Below are positions 21,705-30,104 of a stretch of DNA of 64,000 nt, one piece after another. A model generated the notes under the pieces. That model searched no databases, was not told the origin of the DNA, and worked only from the letters and a program-made list of their open reading frames with translations. Numbering within the stretch: position 1 is the stretch's first letter; every line of letters starts with the position of its first letter. This stretch comes from Embleya sp040605455. Its GTDB lineage: Bacteria; Actinomycetota; Actinomycetes; Streptomycetales; Streptomycetaceae. The translations under genes and the position numbers were made by a program. The stretch lies in NCBI RefSeq assembly GCF_040605455.1, contig NZ_JBEXCV010000021.1, positions 1 to 64,000 on the forward strand, given 5' to 3'.

Positions 21705-23834
21705 ATGGCTACCACTGCTCTTGATCTGGCCAAGGTCCGAAACATCGGCATCATGGCCCACATCGACGCGGGCAAGACCACCACCACCGAGCGGATCCTG
21801 TTCTACACCGGGGTCAACTACAAGATCGGTGAGGTTCATGAGGGCGCTGCCACCATGGACTGGATGGAACAGGAGCAGGAGCGCGGCATCACCATCACGT
21901 CTGCCGCGACGACCTGTCACTGGACGCTCGACGACGTCGATCACACGATCAACATCATCGACACCCCGGGCCACGTCGACTTCACCGTAGAGGTGGAGCG
22001 TTCGCTGCGCGTGCTCGACGGCGCCGTCACCGTCTTCGACGGTGTCGCCGGCGTGGAGCCGCAGTCCGAGACCGTTTGGCGTCAGGCCGACCGGTACGGC
22101 GTGCCGCGCATCTGCTTCGTGAACAAGCTCGACCGCACCGGCGCCGAGTTCCACCGCTGTGTCGACATGATCGACGAGCGGCTGGGCGCGGTTCCGCTGG
22201 TCATGCAGCTGCCGATCGGCACCGAGATGGACTTCCAGGGCGTTGTCGACCTGGTCGCCATGAAGGCGCTGGTCTGGTCGGCCGAGGCGGCCAAGGGCGA
22301 GATGTACGACGTCGTCGACATCCCGGCCACGCACACCGAGGCCGCCGCCGAGTACCGCGGCAAGCTGCTCGAGACGATCGCCGAGTACGACGAAGAGATG
22401 ATGGAGCTGTACCTGGAGGGCGAAGAGCCCACCACGGAGCAGCTGATGGCCGCGATCCGTCGCGCCACCATCGCCTCGACCAAGGGTGACAACAAGGGCC
22501 AGCCGACGTTCACTCCGGTGTTCTGCGGTACCGCGTTCAAGAACAAGGGTGTTCAGCCCCTGCTCGACGCGGTCGTCCGTTACCTGCCGTCGCCGCTCGA
22601 CATCGAGGGCATCCAGGGTCACGCGGTCAGCAAGGAGGAAGAGGTCATCGTTCGCCAGCCGAGCGATGACGAGCCCTTCGCGGGCCTCGCCTTCAAGATC
22701 ATGCGTGACCCGCACCTGGGCAAGCTGACCTTCGTCCGGGTCTACTCGGGCGTCCTGGAAGCCGGCAGCTCCGTGCTGAACTCGGTGAAGGGCCGCAAGG
22801 AGCGGATCGGCAAGATCTACCGGATGCACGCGAACAAGCGTGAGGAGATCCCGTCGGTCGGCGCGGGCGACATCATCGCGGTGATGGGTCTCAAGGACAC
22901 CACCACCGGTGAGACGCTCTGCGACCCGGCGAACCCGGTGATCCTGGAGTCGATGACGTTCCCGGCCCCGGTCATCGAGGTCGCGATCGAGCCGAAGTCC
23001 AAGGGCGACCAGGAGAAGCTGGGTGTCGCCATCCAGTCCCTCGCCGCCGAGGACCCCTCGTTCCAGGTGCACTCCGACGAGGAGACCGGCCAGACGATCA
23101 TCGGCGGCATGGGCGAGCTGCACCTCGAGGTGCTGGTCGACCGGATGCGACGCGAGTTCCGCGTCGAAGCCAATGTCGGCAAGCCGCAGGTGGCCTACCG
23201 CGAGACGATCCGCAAGGTCGTCGAGCGCGTGGACTACACGCACAAGAAGCAGACCGGTGGTACCGGTCAGTTCGCCAAGGTGCAGATCGCGCTCGAGCCG
23301 CTCGAGGGTGACGCGTACGAGTTCGTCAACAAGGTCACCGGTGGCCGTATCCCCAGGGAGTACATCCCCTCGGTGGACGCGGGTGCGCAGGAGGCCATGC
23401 AGTACGGCGTTCTCGCCGGCTACCCGATGGTCGGCGTGCGTCTGACGCTGATCGACGGTGGCTACCATGAGGTCGACTCGTCCGAACTCGCGTTCAAGAT
23501 CGCCGGTTCGCAGGCGTTCAAGGAAGCGGCTCGGCAGGCCAGTCCGGCTCTTCTCGAGCCGATGATGGCCGTCGAGGTCACCACGCCCGAGGACTACATG
23601 GGCGACGTGATCGGCGACCTCAACTCGCGTCGCGGCCAGATCCAGGCCATGGACGAGCGCTTTGGTGCGCGCGTCGTCAAGGCTTTGGTCCCGCTGTCGG
23701 AGATGTTCGGCTATGTCGGCGACCTCCGCAGCAAGACCTCGGGTCGCGCGAGCTACTCCATGCAGTTCGACTCCTACGCCGAGGTTCCGAGGAACGTCGC
23801 CGAGGAGATCATCGCCAAGTCGCGCGGCGAGTAA
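21705..23834 (+). CDS. fusA: Elongation factor G
   Basis: A 709-residue translocation GTPase. The P-loop AHIDAGKTT is at residues 18-26, the switch region QEQERGITITSAATT follows, then DTPGHVDFTVEVERSLRVLDG and NKLDRTGAEF for guanine specificity. Domains II to V follow, with domain IV containing KKQTGGTGQFAKVQIALEPL and the C-terminal RSKTSGRASYSMQFDSYAEVP. It acts with L7/L12 on the ribosome. Length is normal. It lies in the str operon 42 nt after rpsG; a small hairpin separates it from tuf. Confidence 0.98.
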   Translation: MATTALDLAKVRNIGIMAHIDAGKTTTTERILFYTGVNYKIGEVHEGAATMDWMEQEQERGITITSAATTCHWTLDDVDHTINIIDTPGHVDFTVEVERSLRVLDGAVTVFDGVAGVEPQSETVWRQADRYGVPRICFVNKLDRTGAEFHRCVDMIDERLGAVPLVMQLPIGTEMDFQGVVDLVAMKALVWSAEAAKGEMYDVVDIPATHTEAAAEYRGKLLETIAEYDEEMMELYLEGEEPTTEQLMAAIRRATIASTKGDNKGQPTFTPVFCGTAFKNKGVQPLLDAVVRYLPSPLDIEGIQGHAVSKEEEVIVRQPSDDEPFAGLAFKIMRDPHLGKLTFVRVYSGVLEAGSSVLNSVKGRKERIGKIYRMHANKREEIPSVGAGDIIAVMGLKDTTTGETLCDPANPVILESMTFPAPVIEVAIEPKSKGDQEKLGVAIQSLAAEDPSFQVHSDEETGQTIIGGMGELHLEVLVDRMRREFRVEANVGKPQVAYRETIRKVVERVDYTHKKQTGGTGQFAKVQIALEPLEGDAYEFVNKVTGGRIPREYIPSVDAGAQEAMQYGVLAGYPMVGVRLTLIDGGYHEVDSSELAFKIAGSQAFKEAARQASPALLEPMMAVEVTTPEDYMGDVIGDLNSRRGQIQAMDERFGARVVKALVPLSEMFGYVGDLRSKTSGRASYSMQFDSYAEVPRNVAEEIIAKSRGE

Positions 23835-23870
23835 TCACCGCAGGCGCGGCACCAGCGATACCAGGGGGAC

Positions 23871-23894
23871 CCGGAGTCCGTACGCGGACTCCGG
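23871..23894 (+). terminator. Hairpin between fusA and tuf, TACG tetraloop
   Basis: CCGGAGTCCG (23871-23880) pairs with CGGACTCCGG (23885-23894) around TACG, a 10-bp stem with a stable tetraloop. It could be a partial terminator or processing site allowing tuf to be expressed at a different level from fusA. Confidence 0.6.
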
Positions 23895-23966
23895 GGCCTC
23901 CGCCCCGGCTCACCCCCGATACCCGACGTCGTACGGCGTAAAGAACCAGTCCACAGGAGGACCCCA

Positions 23967-25160
23967 GTGGCGAAGGCTAAGTTCGAGCGGACTAAGCCGC
24001 ACGTCAACATCGGCACCATTGGTCACATCGACCACGGTAAGACGACGCTGACCGCGGCGATTACCAAGGTGCTGCACGACGCGTACCCGGACCTGAACCC
24101 CTTCACGCCGTTCGACCAGATCGACAAGGCGCCGGAGGAGCGGCAGCGCGGTATCACGATCTCGATCGCGCACGTCGAGTACCAGACGGAGAACCGTCAC
24201 TACGCGCACGTCGACTGCCCCGGGCACGCCGACTACATCAAGAACATGATCACCGGTGCCGCGCAGATGGACGGCGCGATCCTCGTGGTCGCCGCCACCG
24301 ACGGCCCGATGCCGCAGACCAAGGAGCACGTGCTCCTGGCCCGCCAGGTCGGCGTTCCGTACATCGTGGTCGCGCTGAACAAGGCCGACATGGTGGACGA
24401 CGAGGAGATCCTGGAGCTCGTCGAGCTCGAGGTGCGTGAGCTCCTCTCCGAGTACGAGTTCCCGGGCGACGACCTTCCGGTCGTGCGTGTCTCGGCGCTC
24501 AAGGCGCTCGAGGGCGACAAGGAGTGGGGCGAGAAGCTCCTCGGCCTCATGGCCGCCGTCGACGAGGCGATCCCGACCCCGCCGCGTGACACCGACAAGC
24601 CGTTCCTCATGCCCGTCGAGGACGTCTTCACGATCACCGGTCGTGGCACGGTCGTCACCGGCCGCATCGAGCGTGGCATCGTCAAGGTCAACGAGACTGT
24701 CGACATCGTCGGCATCAAGGAGACCAAGACCACCACCACGGTCACCGGCATCGAGATGTTCCGCAAGCTGCTCGACGAGGGTCAGGCGGGCGAGAACGTC
24801 GGTCTGCTCCTTCGTGGCATCAAGCGCGAGGACGTCGAGCGCGGCCAGGTCATCATCAAGCCGGGTTCGGTCACGCCGCACACCGACTTCGAGGCTCAGG
24901 TCTACATCCTGTCGAAGGACGAGGGTGGCCGTCACACCCCCTTCTTCAACAACTACCGGCCGCAGTTCTACTTCCGTACGACGGATGTGACCGGCGTGGT
25001 GACCCTCCCCGAGGGCACCGAGATGGTCATGCCGGGTGACAACACCGGCATGGACGTCGCGCTGATCCAGCCGATCGCCATGGAAGAGGGCCTGCGTTTC
25101 GCCATCCGCGAGGGTGGCCGCACCGTGGGCGCCGGCCAGGTCGTCAAGATCAAGAAGTGA
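23967..25160 (+). CDS. tuf: Elongation factor Tu
   Basis: A 397-residue EF-Tu starting with GTG after AGGAGG. It delivers aminoacyl-tRNA to the ribosome. P-loop GHIDHGKTT at 19-27, switch RGITISIAHVEYQT, DCPGHADY and NKADMVDD for guanine. Positions where kirromycin or GE2270-type resistance changes are known (ARQVGVPYI, GTVVTGRIERG, DEGQAGENVG) look normal. It is the last gene of the str operon and ends at a strong terminator. It is the only tuf gene in the window. Confidence 0.98.
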   Translation: MAKAKFERTKPHVNIGTIGHIDHGKTTLTAAITKVLHDAYPDLNPFTPFDQIDKAPEERQRGITISIAHVEYQTENRHYAHVDCPGHADYIKNMITGAAQMDGAILVVAATDGPMPQTKEHVLLARQVGVPYIVVALNKADMVDDEEILELVELEVRELLSEYEFPGDDLPVVRVSALKALEGDKEWGEKLLGLMAAVDEAIPTPPRDTDKPFLMPVEDVFTITGRGTVVTGRIERGIVKVNETVDIVGIKETKTTTTVTGIEMFRKLLDEGQAGENVGLLLRGIKREDVERGQVIIKPGSVTPHTDFEAQVYILSKDEGGRHTPFFNNYRPQFYFRTTDVTGVVTLPEGTEMVMPGDNTGMDVALIQPIAMEEGLRFAIREGGRTVGAGQVVKIKK

Positions 25161-25166
25161 TGAAAT

Positions 25167-25205
25167 CCCGCCCGCCGGTCCACCTGGGTCGGCGGGCGGG
25201 GCTTT
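25167..25205 (+). terminator. Terminator after tuf
   Basis: CCCGCCCGCCG (25167-25177) pairs with CGGCGGGCGGG (25190-25200) around a 12-nt loop, followed by GCTTT. It separates the str operon from the S10 operon. Confidence 0.88.
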
Positions 25206-25286
25206 GTCCGGATCGATTCCACCCCCAAGGTGGGACCGGATATCCATCGCTCGGGCGCTCTCTCAAACCTGGGGGAGCCGCTCGAT

Positions 25287-25316
25287 TGGCCAAGGCCGCC
25301 ATTCGTGGGGCATACT
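25287..25316 (+). promoter_or_regulatory. Possible promoter of the S10 operon (rpsJ)
   Basis: CATACT (25311-25316) is the best -10 candidate, with TGGCCA (25287-25292) 18 bp upstream. This would give a leader of about 360 nt before rpsJ. The leader contains small hairpins (for example TTCGCT/AGCGAA near 25470-25487) and the shared 26-bp element. I see no gene in 25317-25684. Confidence 0.45.
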
Positions 25317-25560
25317 AGCCAAGTTGCTCGGATAGACAACGGGCTGCGCCGTGCCTGTCGCACAGACAGGATCGGGCGCCTGCCCCGTTGACTCCGAACA
25401 ATCGGTGGACTTCTGTCCTGCCACCCATGCAGCCGGCGTCGTCGCTTAGCGACCTCGTGTCGTCCTTTCGCTTGCCGCAGCGAAGGTGACGCCGAGAGTA
25501 CGTTGCCCAGGCCCCCAGGCCGCCCGTAAGGGTTTCCAAGGGGTGCTTGTGAGCAACAGA

Positions 25561-25586
25561 GCGACACGCCCGACCGCGGGGGTCGG
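25561..25586 (+). promoter_or_regulatory. Shared 26-bp leader element, rpsJ copy
   Basis: Identical over 26 bp to 20695-20720 in the rpsL leader, starting GCGACACGCC and ending GGGGGTCGG. It ends 98 nt before the rpsJ start codon, against 97 nt in rpsL. The flanks are not conserved between the two, so this is not a recent duplication of a larger segment. The two hairpins described for the rpsL copy are preserved. Confidence 0.65.
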
Positions 25587-25684
25587 CGGGGAAGGGAAAC
25601 CCCAAGGGGTTTTCAGCCCAAGTCTTCTCCCCGTGTCAGCGGGGGTGATCCGCAGCGGTACGAGAGAAGGAATTCGAAGCAGCC

Positions 25685-25993
25685 ATGGCGGGACAGAAGA
25701 TCCGCATCAGGCTCAAGGCCTACGACCACGAGGTCATCGACAGTTCGGCGAAGAAGATCGTCGAGACGGTGACGCGTACTGGTGCGCAGGTTGCGGGACC
25801 GGTGCCGCTGCCGACCGAGAAGAACGTGTACTGCGTCATCCGCTCGCCGCACAAGTACAAGGACTCGCGCGAGCACTTCGAGATGCGCACTCACAAGCGG
25901 CTCATCGACATCCTCGACCCCACGCCGAAGACGGTCGACTCGCTTATGCGTCTCGACCTGCCGGCCGGCGTCGACATCGAGATCAAGCTCTGA
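25685..25993 (+). CDS. rpsJ: 30S ribosomal protein S10 (NusE)
   Basis: A 102-residue S10 starting at ATG after GAGAGAAGGAATTCG. It is a head protein of the small subunit and, as NusE, takes part in antitermination with NusB and NusG. Family sequence MAGQKIRIRLKAYDHEVIDSSAKKIVETVTRTGAQVAGPVPLPTEKN is split here by function: rRNA-binding N-terminal strand and the conserved loop HKDSREHFEMRTHKR-like KDSREHFEMRTHKRLIDI. It opens the S10/spc operon; rplC follows after 13 nt. Confidence 0.97.
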   Translation: MAGQKIRIRLKAYDHEVIDSSAKKIVETVTRTGAQVAGPVPLPTEKNVYCVIRSPHKYKDSREHFEMRTHKRLIDILDPTPKTVDSLMRLDLPAGVDIEIKL

Positions 25994-26006
25994 GGACGCA
26001 CCGACG

Positions 26007-26651
26007 ATGACGAAGCAGATGAAGGGCATTCTGGGCAAGAAGCTCGGCATGACCCAGGTCTGGGACGAGAACAACCGCGTCGTTCCAGTGACTGTGGTCG
26101 AGGCCGGGCCCTGCGTCGTGACCCAGGTCCGCAACGCCGAGGTCGATGGCTACTCCGCCGTCCAGATCGCGTTCGGCGCGATCGACCCGCGCAAGGTGAA
26201 CAAGCCGCTCGCCGGCCACTTCGCCAAGGCCGGTGTGACTCCGCGTCGCCACCTGGTCGAGCTCCGCACCTCCGACGCCGGCGAATACACGCTGGCGCAG
26301 GAGATCACCGCCGAGGTGTTCGAGGCCGGCCAGAAGGTCGACGTCATGGGCACCTCGAAGGGCAAGGGCACGGCCGGTGTCATGAAGCGACATGGCTTCA
26401 AGGGTCTCGGCAGCTCGCACGGTACGCAGCGCAAGCACCGTTCGCCCGGCTCGATCGGTGGCTGCGCCACCCCGGGTCGTGTGTTCAAGGGCGTGCGCAT
26501 GGCAGGCCGCATGGGTAACGAGCGCGTCTCCACCCAGAACCTGACCGTGCACGCCGTCGACACCGAGAAGGGCCTGCTCCTGATCAAGGGTGCGGTCCCC
26601 GGTCCGAACGGCGGCCTGGTTCTGGTGCGCACTGCTGCGAAGGGTGTGTGA
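26007..26651 (+). CDS. rplC: 50S ribosomal protein L3
   Basis: A 214-residue L3, one of the early-assembling large-subunit proteins reaching to the peptidyl transferase centre. It begins MTKQMKGILGKKLGMTQVW; GAGGAC upstream supports ATG 26007, while the frame is open further 5' without similarity. The central loop GFKGLGSSHGTQRKHRSPGSIG and GRVFKGVRMAGRMGNERV are typical. It is followed closely by rplD. Confidence 0.96.
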   Translation: MTKQMKGILGKKLGMTQVWDENNRVVPVTVVEAGPCVVTQVRNAEVDGYSAVQIAFGAIDPRKVNKPLAGHFAKAGVTPRRHLVELRTSDAGEYTLAQEITAEVFEAGQKVDVMGTSKGKGTAGVMKRHGFKGLGSSHGTQRKHRSPGSIGGCATPGRVFKGVRMAGRMGNERVSTQNLTVHAVDTEKGLLLIKGAVPGPNGGLVLVRTAAKGV

Positions 26652-26656
26652 ATTTC

Positions 26657-27334
26657 ATGACCAGCATTGACGTTCTTTCGCCCGCCGGCGAGAAGTCCGG
26701 GACGATCGACCTCCCCGCGGAGCTGTTCGACGTCCAGGTGAGCATCCCGACGATCCACCAGGTCGTCGTGGCCCAGCTCGCCGCGGCTCGTCAGGGCACG
26801 CACAAGACCAAGACTCGTGGCGAGGTTCGTGGTGGTGGGCGCAAGCCGTACCGCCAGAAGGGCACCGGCCGCGCCCGTCAGGGCTCGACCCGCGCGCCGC
26901 AGTTCGCCGGTGGTGGCGTTGTGCACGGTCCCGTGCCGCGCGACTACGAGCAGCGGACCCCGAAGAAGATGAAGGCGTCCGCCCTGCGCGGTGCCCTCTC
27001 CGACCGGGCGCGTCACGAGCGCATCCACTGCGTTTCCGCGCTGATCGAGGGCGACAAGCCGTCGGTCAAGGCGGCGAAGACGCTGCTCGGCAAGATCAGT
27101 GAGCGCAAGAACGTGCTCCTGGTCGTCGAGAAGTCCGACACCACTGCCTGGCTGAGCGCCCGCAACCTTCCGCAGGTGCACTTGCTCGAGGTCGGGCAGC
27201 TGAACACCTACGACGTGCTCGTCTCCGACGACGTGGTCTTCACGAAGGCCGCTCTGGAGCGCTTCATCGCCGGACCGGCCCAGGCCGCCTCGGCGGTCGC
27301 GAGCTCCGACGAGCTCGAAGGGAGCCACGCGTGA
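26657..27334 (+). CDS. rplD: 50S ribosomal protein L4
   Basis: A 225-residue L4 from ATG 26657 (MTSIDVLSPAGEKSG), which matches known actinobacterial starts; GTG 26648, overlapping the rplC stop, would add three residues. The long internal loop that lines the peptide exit tunnel is visible as GEVRGGGRKPYRQKGTGRARQGSTRAPQFAGGG in pieces near residues 55-87. In E. coli L4 represses the S10 operon by binding its leader. The stop overlaps the rplW start (GTGA). Confidence 0.95.
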   Translation: MTSIDVLSPAGEKSGTIDLPAELFDVQVSIPTIHQVVVAQLAAARQGTHKTKTRGEVRGGGRKPYRQKGTGRARQGSTRAPQFAGGGVVHGPVPRDYEQRTPKKMKASALRGALSDRARHERIHCVSALIEGDKPSVKAAKTLLGKISERKNVLLVVEKSDTTAWLSARNLPQVHLLEVGQLNTYDVLVSDDVVFTKAALERFIAGPAQAASAVASSDELEGSHA

Positions 27335-27672
27335 GCACCGACACCGTCGAGAGCACGACGAAGGTCACCAGCAAGACCTACACCGACCCGCGCGACGTGC
27401 TGCTGAAGCCGGTGATCTCGGAGAAGAGCTACGGGCTCATCGACGAGAACAAGTACACGTTCATCGTGCACCCCGACGCCAACAAGACCCAGATCAAGCA
27501 GGCCGTCATCGCGGTCTTCGGAGTCAAGGTCGAGAGCGTCAACACGATCAACCGCGTCGGTAAGCGCAAGCGCACCAAGACCGGTTTCGGTAAGCGCAAG
27601 GACACGAAGCGCGCGATCGTCACCCTTGCAGAGGGCGAGCGGATCGACATCTTCGGTGGACCCGTCGGCTGA
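27331..27672 (+). CDS. rplW: 50S ribosomal protein L23
   Basis: A 113-residue L23 with GTG start overlapping the rplD stop. It sits at the tunnel exit and docks trigger factor and SRP. The core DPRDVLLKPVISEKSYGLID, VHPDANKTQIKQAVIAVFGV and the loop NTINRVGKRKRTKTGFGKRKD are typical. About 18 extra N-terminal residues rich in Ser/Thr precede the core, slightly longer than the E. coli protein. Confidence 0.96.
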   Translation: MSTDTVESTTKVTSKTYTDPRDVLLKPVISEKSYGLIDENKYTFIVHPDANKTQIKQAVIAVFGVKVESVNTINRVGKRKRTKTGFGKRKDTKRAIVTLAEGERIDIFGGPVG

Positions 27673-27706
27673 CGGCCGCTGATACGGACGAGGACTAAGA
27701 GAAGCC

Positions 27707-28543
27707 ATGGGCATCCGCAAGTACAAGCCGACGACGCCGGGCCGTCGTGGCGCCAGCGTCGCCGACTTCGTCGAGATCACGCGGTCCGAGCCGGAGAAGT
27801 CGCTGGTCCGCCCTCTGCACAGCAAGGGTGGTCGTAACAACCACGGCCGTGTGACTGCTCGCCACCAGGGTGGCGGCCACAAGCGCGCGTACCGACTGAT
27901 CGACTTCCGGCGCAACGACAAGGACGGCGTTCCGGCGAAGGTCGCTCACATCGAGTACGACCCGAACCGCACCGCGCGCATCGCTCTTCTGCACTACGCG
28001 GACGGCGAGAAGCGCTACATCCTGTGCCCGAACAAGCTGAAGCAGGGCGACCGGATCGAAAACGGTCCGGGCGCCGACATCAAGCCGGGCAACAACATGC
28101 CGCTCCGGAACATCCCGGTCGGTACGGTCATCCACGCCATCGAGCTTCGGCCCGGTGGCGGCGCGAAGATCGCCCGTTCCGCGGGTGTCAGCGTGCAGCT
28201 GCTGGCGAAGGAGGGCGCTCACGCGACCCTCCGCATGCCCTCGGGCGAAATTCGCCTGGTGGACGTGCGCTGCCGGGCGACGATCGGCGAGATCGGCAAT
28301 GCCGAGCAGTCGAACATCAACTGGGGCAAGGCCGGTCGCATGCGCTGGAAGGGCAAGCGCCCGACCGTCCGCGGTGTGGCGATGAACCCCATCGACCACC
28401 CGCACGGTGGTGGTGAGGGTAAGACCTCTGGTGGTCGCCACCCGGTGAGCCCCTGGGGTAAGCCCGAGGGTCGTACTCGCCGGCCGAAGAAGGCCAGCGA
28501 CAAGCTCATCATCCGCCGCCGCAAGACGAACAAGAAGCGCTAG
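27707..28543 (+). CDS. rplB: 50S ribosomal protein L2
   Basis: A 278-residue L2 starting at ATG 27707 (MGIRKYKPTTPGRRG). It is needed for subunit joining and peptidyl transferase activity. RHQGGGHKRAYRLIDFRR, the SH3-like central part and the C-terminal GVAMNPIDHPHGGGEGKTSGG with its conserved catalytic-centre His are present, ending in a basic tail. Length is usual. rpsS follows after 11 nt. Confidence 0.97.
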   Translation: MGIRKYKPTTPGRRGASVADFVEITRSEPEKSLVRPLHSKGGRNNHGRVTARHQGGGHKRAYRLIDFRRNDKDGVPAKVAHIEYDPNRTARIALLHYADGEKRYILCPNKLKQGDRIENGPGADIKPGNNMPLRNIPVGTVIHAIELRPGGGAKIARSAGVSVQLLAKEGAHATLRMPSGEIRLVDVRCRATIGEIGNAEQSNINWGKAGRMRWKGKRPTVRGVAMNPIDHPHGGGEGKTSGGRHPVSPWGKPEGRTRRPKKASDKLIIRRRKTNKKR

Positions 28544-28554
28544 GAGCAGTCTCG

Positions 28555-28836
28555 ATGCCGCGCAGTCTCAAGAAGGGACCCTTCGTCGACGGCCACCTCA
28601 TCAAGAAGGTGGACGTACAGAACGACAAGGGAACCAAGAACGTCATCAAGACCTGGTCCCGCCGCTCGATGATCGTCCCGGCGATGCTGGGCCACACGAT
28701 CGCGGTGCACGACGGCCGTAAGCACGTCCCGGTGTTCGTGACCGAGTCGATGGTCGGCCACAAGCTCGGCGAGTTCGCGCCGACTCGGACCTTCCGCGGT
28801 CACGAGAAGGACGACCGGAAGTCGCGTCGTCGCTGA
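28555..28836 (+). CDS. rpsS: 30S ribosomal protein S19
   Basis: A 93-residue S19 starting MPRSLKKGPFVDGHLIKKV. It binds the 16S rRNA head next to S13. The signature RRSMIVPAMLGHTIAVHDGRKHVPV is present, followed by GHKLGEFAPTRTFRGH. It is in the S10 operon between rplB and rplV with normal length. Confidence 0.97.
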   Translation: MPRSLKKGPFVDGHLIKKVDVQNDKGTKNVIKTWSRRSMIVPAMLGHTIAVHDGRKHVPVFVTESMVGHKLGEFAPTRTFRGHEKDDRKSRRR

Positions 28837-28879
28837 CGCGGCGAATCGCATGGATATCGAGATGAGCAAGGGGACGTCG

Positions 28880-29224
28880 ATGGAAGCCAGGGCTCAGGCG
28901 CGGTACATCCGCGTCACGCCCATGAAGGCCCGCCGTGTGGTGGACCTCATCCGTGGCATGAACGCCGCGGAGGCCCAGGCGGTCCTGCGATTCGCTCCGC
29001 AGGCCGCGAGTGAGCCGGTCGGCAAGGTGCTGGACAGCGCCATTGCCAACGCCGGTCACAACCACAACTTGGACACGAACATCCTGTACGTGTCCGCCGC
29101 CTACGTGGACGAGGGTCCGACCCTCAAGCGTTTCCGTCCGCGGGCACAGGGCCGGGCGTACCGCATCCGCAAGCGCACCAGCCACATCACCGTGGTTGTC
29201 GCCGAGAAGGAGAGGACCCGCTAG
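28880..29224 (+). CDS. rplV: 50S ribosomal protein L22
   Basis: A 114-residue L22 from ATG 28880 (MEARAQARYIRVTPMKARRVV). AAGGGGA lies 5 nt upstream, fixing this start; an in-frame ATG at 28850 has no ribosome site and would add ten residues. The beta-hairpin that lines the exit tunnel and influences macrolide binding is around DEGPTLKRFRPRAQGRAYRIRK in the C-terminal half; no deletion is visible there. The stop overlaps the rpsC start by one base. Confidence 0.94.
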   Translation: MEARAQARYIRVTPMKARRVVDLIRGMNAAEAQAVLRFAPQAASEPVGKVLDSAIANAGHNHNLDTNILYVSAAYVDEGPTLKRFRPRAQGRAYRIRKRTSHITVVVAEKERTR

Positions 29225-30099
29225 TGGGCCAGAAGGTTAACCCGCACGGGTTCCGTCTCGGCATCACCACGGACTTCAAGTCCCGGTGGTACGCCGACAA
29301 GCTGTACAAGGACTACGTCGGCGAGGACGTCAAGATTCGTCAGATGATGACGAAGGGCATGGAGCGCGCCGGGATCTCGAAGGTAGAGATCGAGCGCACC
29401 CGTGAGCGCGTCCGCGTCGACATCCACACCGCCCGGCCGGGCATCGTCATCGGCCGTCGTGGTGCGGAGGCCGACCGCATCCGCGGTGAGCTGGAGAAGC
29501 TCACCGGCAAGCAGGTTCAGCTGAACATCCTTGAGGTCAAGAACCCCGAGGTCGACGCTCAGCTTGTGGCGCAGGGTGTGGCCGAGCAGCTCTCGAGCCG
29601 CGTGTCCTTCCGCCGCGCGATGCGCAAGGCGATGCAGAGCTCCATGAAGGCCGGGGCCAAGGGCATCAAGATCCAGTGCGGTGGTCGTCTGGGTGGGGCC
29701 GAAATGTCCCGCTCGGAGTTCTACCGTGAGGGTCGCGTGCCGCTGCACACGCTGCGCGCCAACGTCGACTACGGCTTCTTCGAGGCCCGTACGACGTTCG
29801 GTCGCATCGGTGTGAAGGTGTGGATCTACAAGGGCGACGTCAAGAACATCGCCGAGGTCCGCGCCGAGAACGCCGCGGCTCGTGCCAGCAACCGTCCCGC
29901 CCGCGGCGGCGCTCCCGAGCGTCCCCGTCGTGGTGGCGAGGGTGGCGGCGGCGGTCGTGGCGGCGAGCGCGGTGGCCGTGGTGGCCGCGGCGGACGTCCG
30001 CAGCAGAACGACGCGCAGGCCACCGGTTCCTCGGACACCGGCTCCGCGCCGGCGGCCGAGGCTGTGAACTCGGCGCCCGAATCCGGATCGGAGGCCTGA
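29224..30099 (+). CDS. rpsC: 30S ribosomal protein S3 with long Gly/Arg-rich tail
   Basis: A 291-residue S3, longer than the 233-residue E. coli protein. The KH domain carries PGIVIGRRGAEADRIRGEL (residues about 75-95); the second domain contains GRLGGAEMSRSEFYREGRVPLHTLRANVDYGF. From about residue 213 a low-complexity tail rich in Gly, Arg and Glu, then Ser/Ala, extends the protein; such tails are common in Streptomyces S3. S3 lines the mRNA entry tunnel. rplP follows after 5 nt. Confidence 0.97.
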   Translation: MGQKVNPHGFRLGITTDFKSRWYADKLYKDYVGEDVKIRQMMTKGMERAGISKVEIERTRERVRVDIHTARPGIVIGRRGAEADRIRGELEKLTGKQVQLNILEVKNPEVDAQLVAQGVAEQLSSRVSFRRAMRKAMQSSMKAGAKGIKIQCGGRLGGAEMSRSEFYREGRVPLHTLRANVDYGFFEARTTFGRIGVKVWIYKGDVKNIAEVRAENAAARASNRPARGGAPERPRRGGEGGGGGRGGERGGRGGRGGRPQQNDAQATGSSDTGSAPAAEAVNSAPESGSEA

Positions 30100-30104
30100 C
30101 CCCG

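Noticed and set aside
20818..25160. Target-site antibiotic resistance in S12, EF-G or EF-Tu
   Set aside because: The streptomycin loops of S12 and the kirromycin and GE2270 positions of EF-Tu look wild type by eye; no resistance claim is justified.
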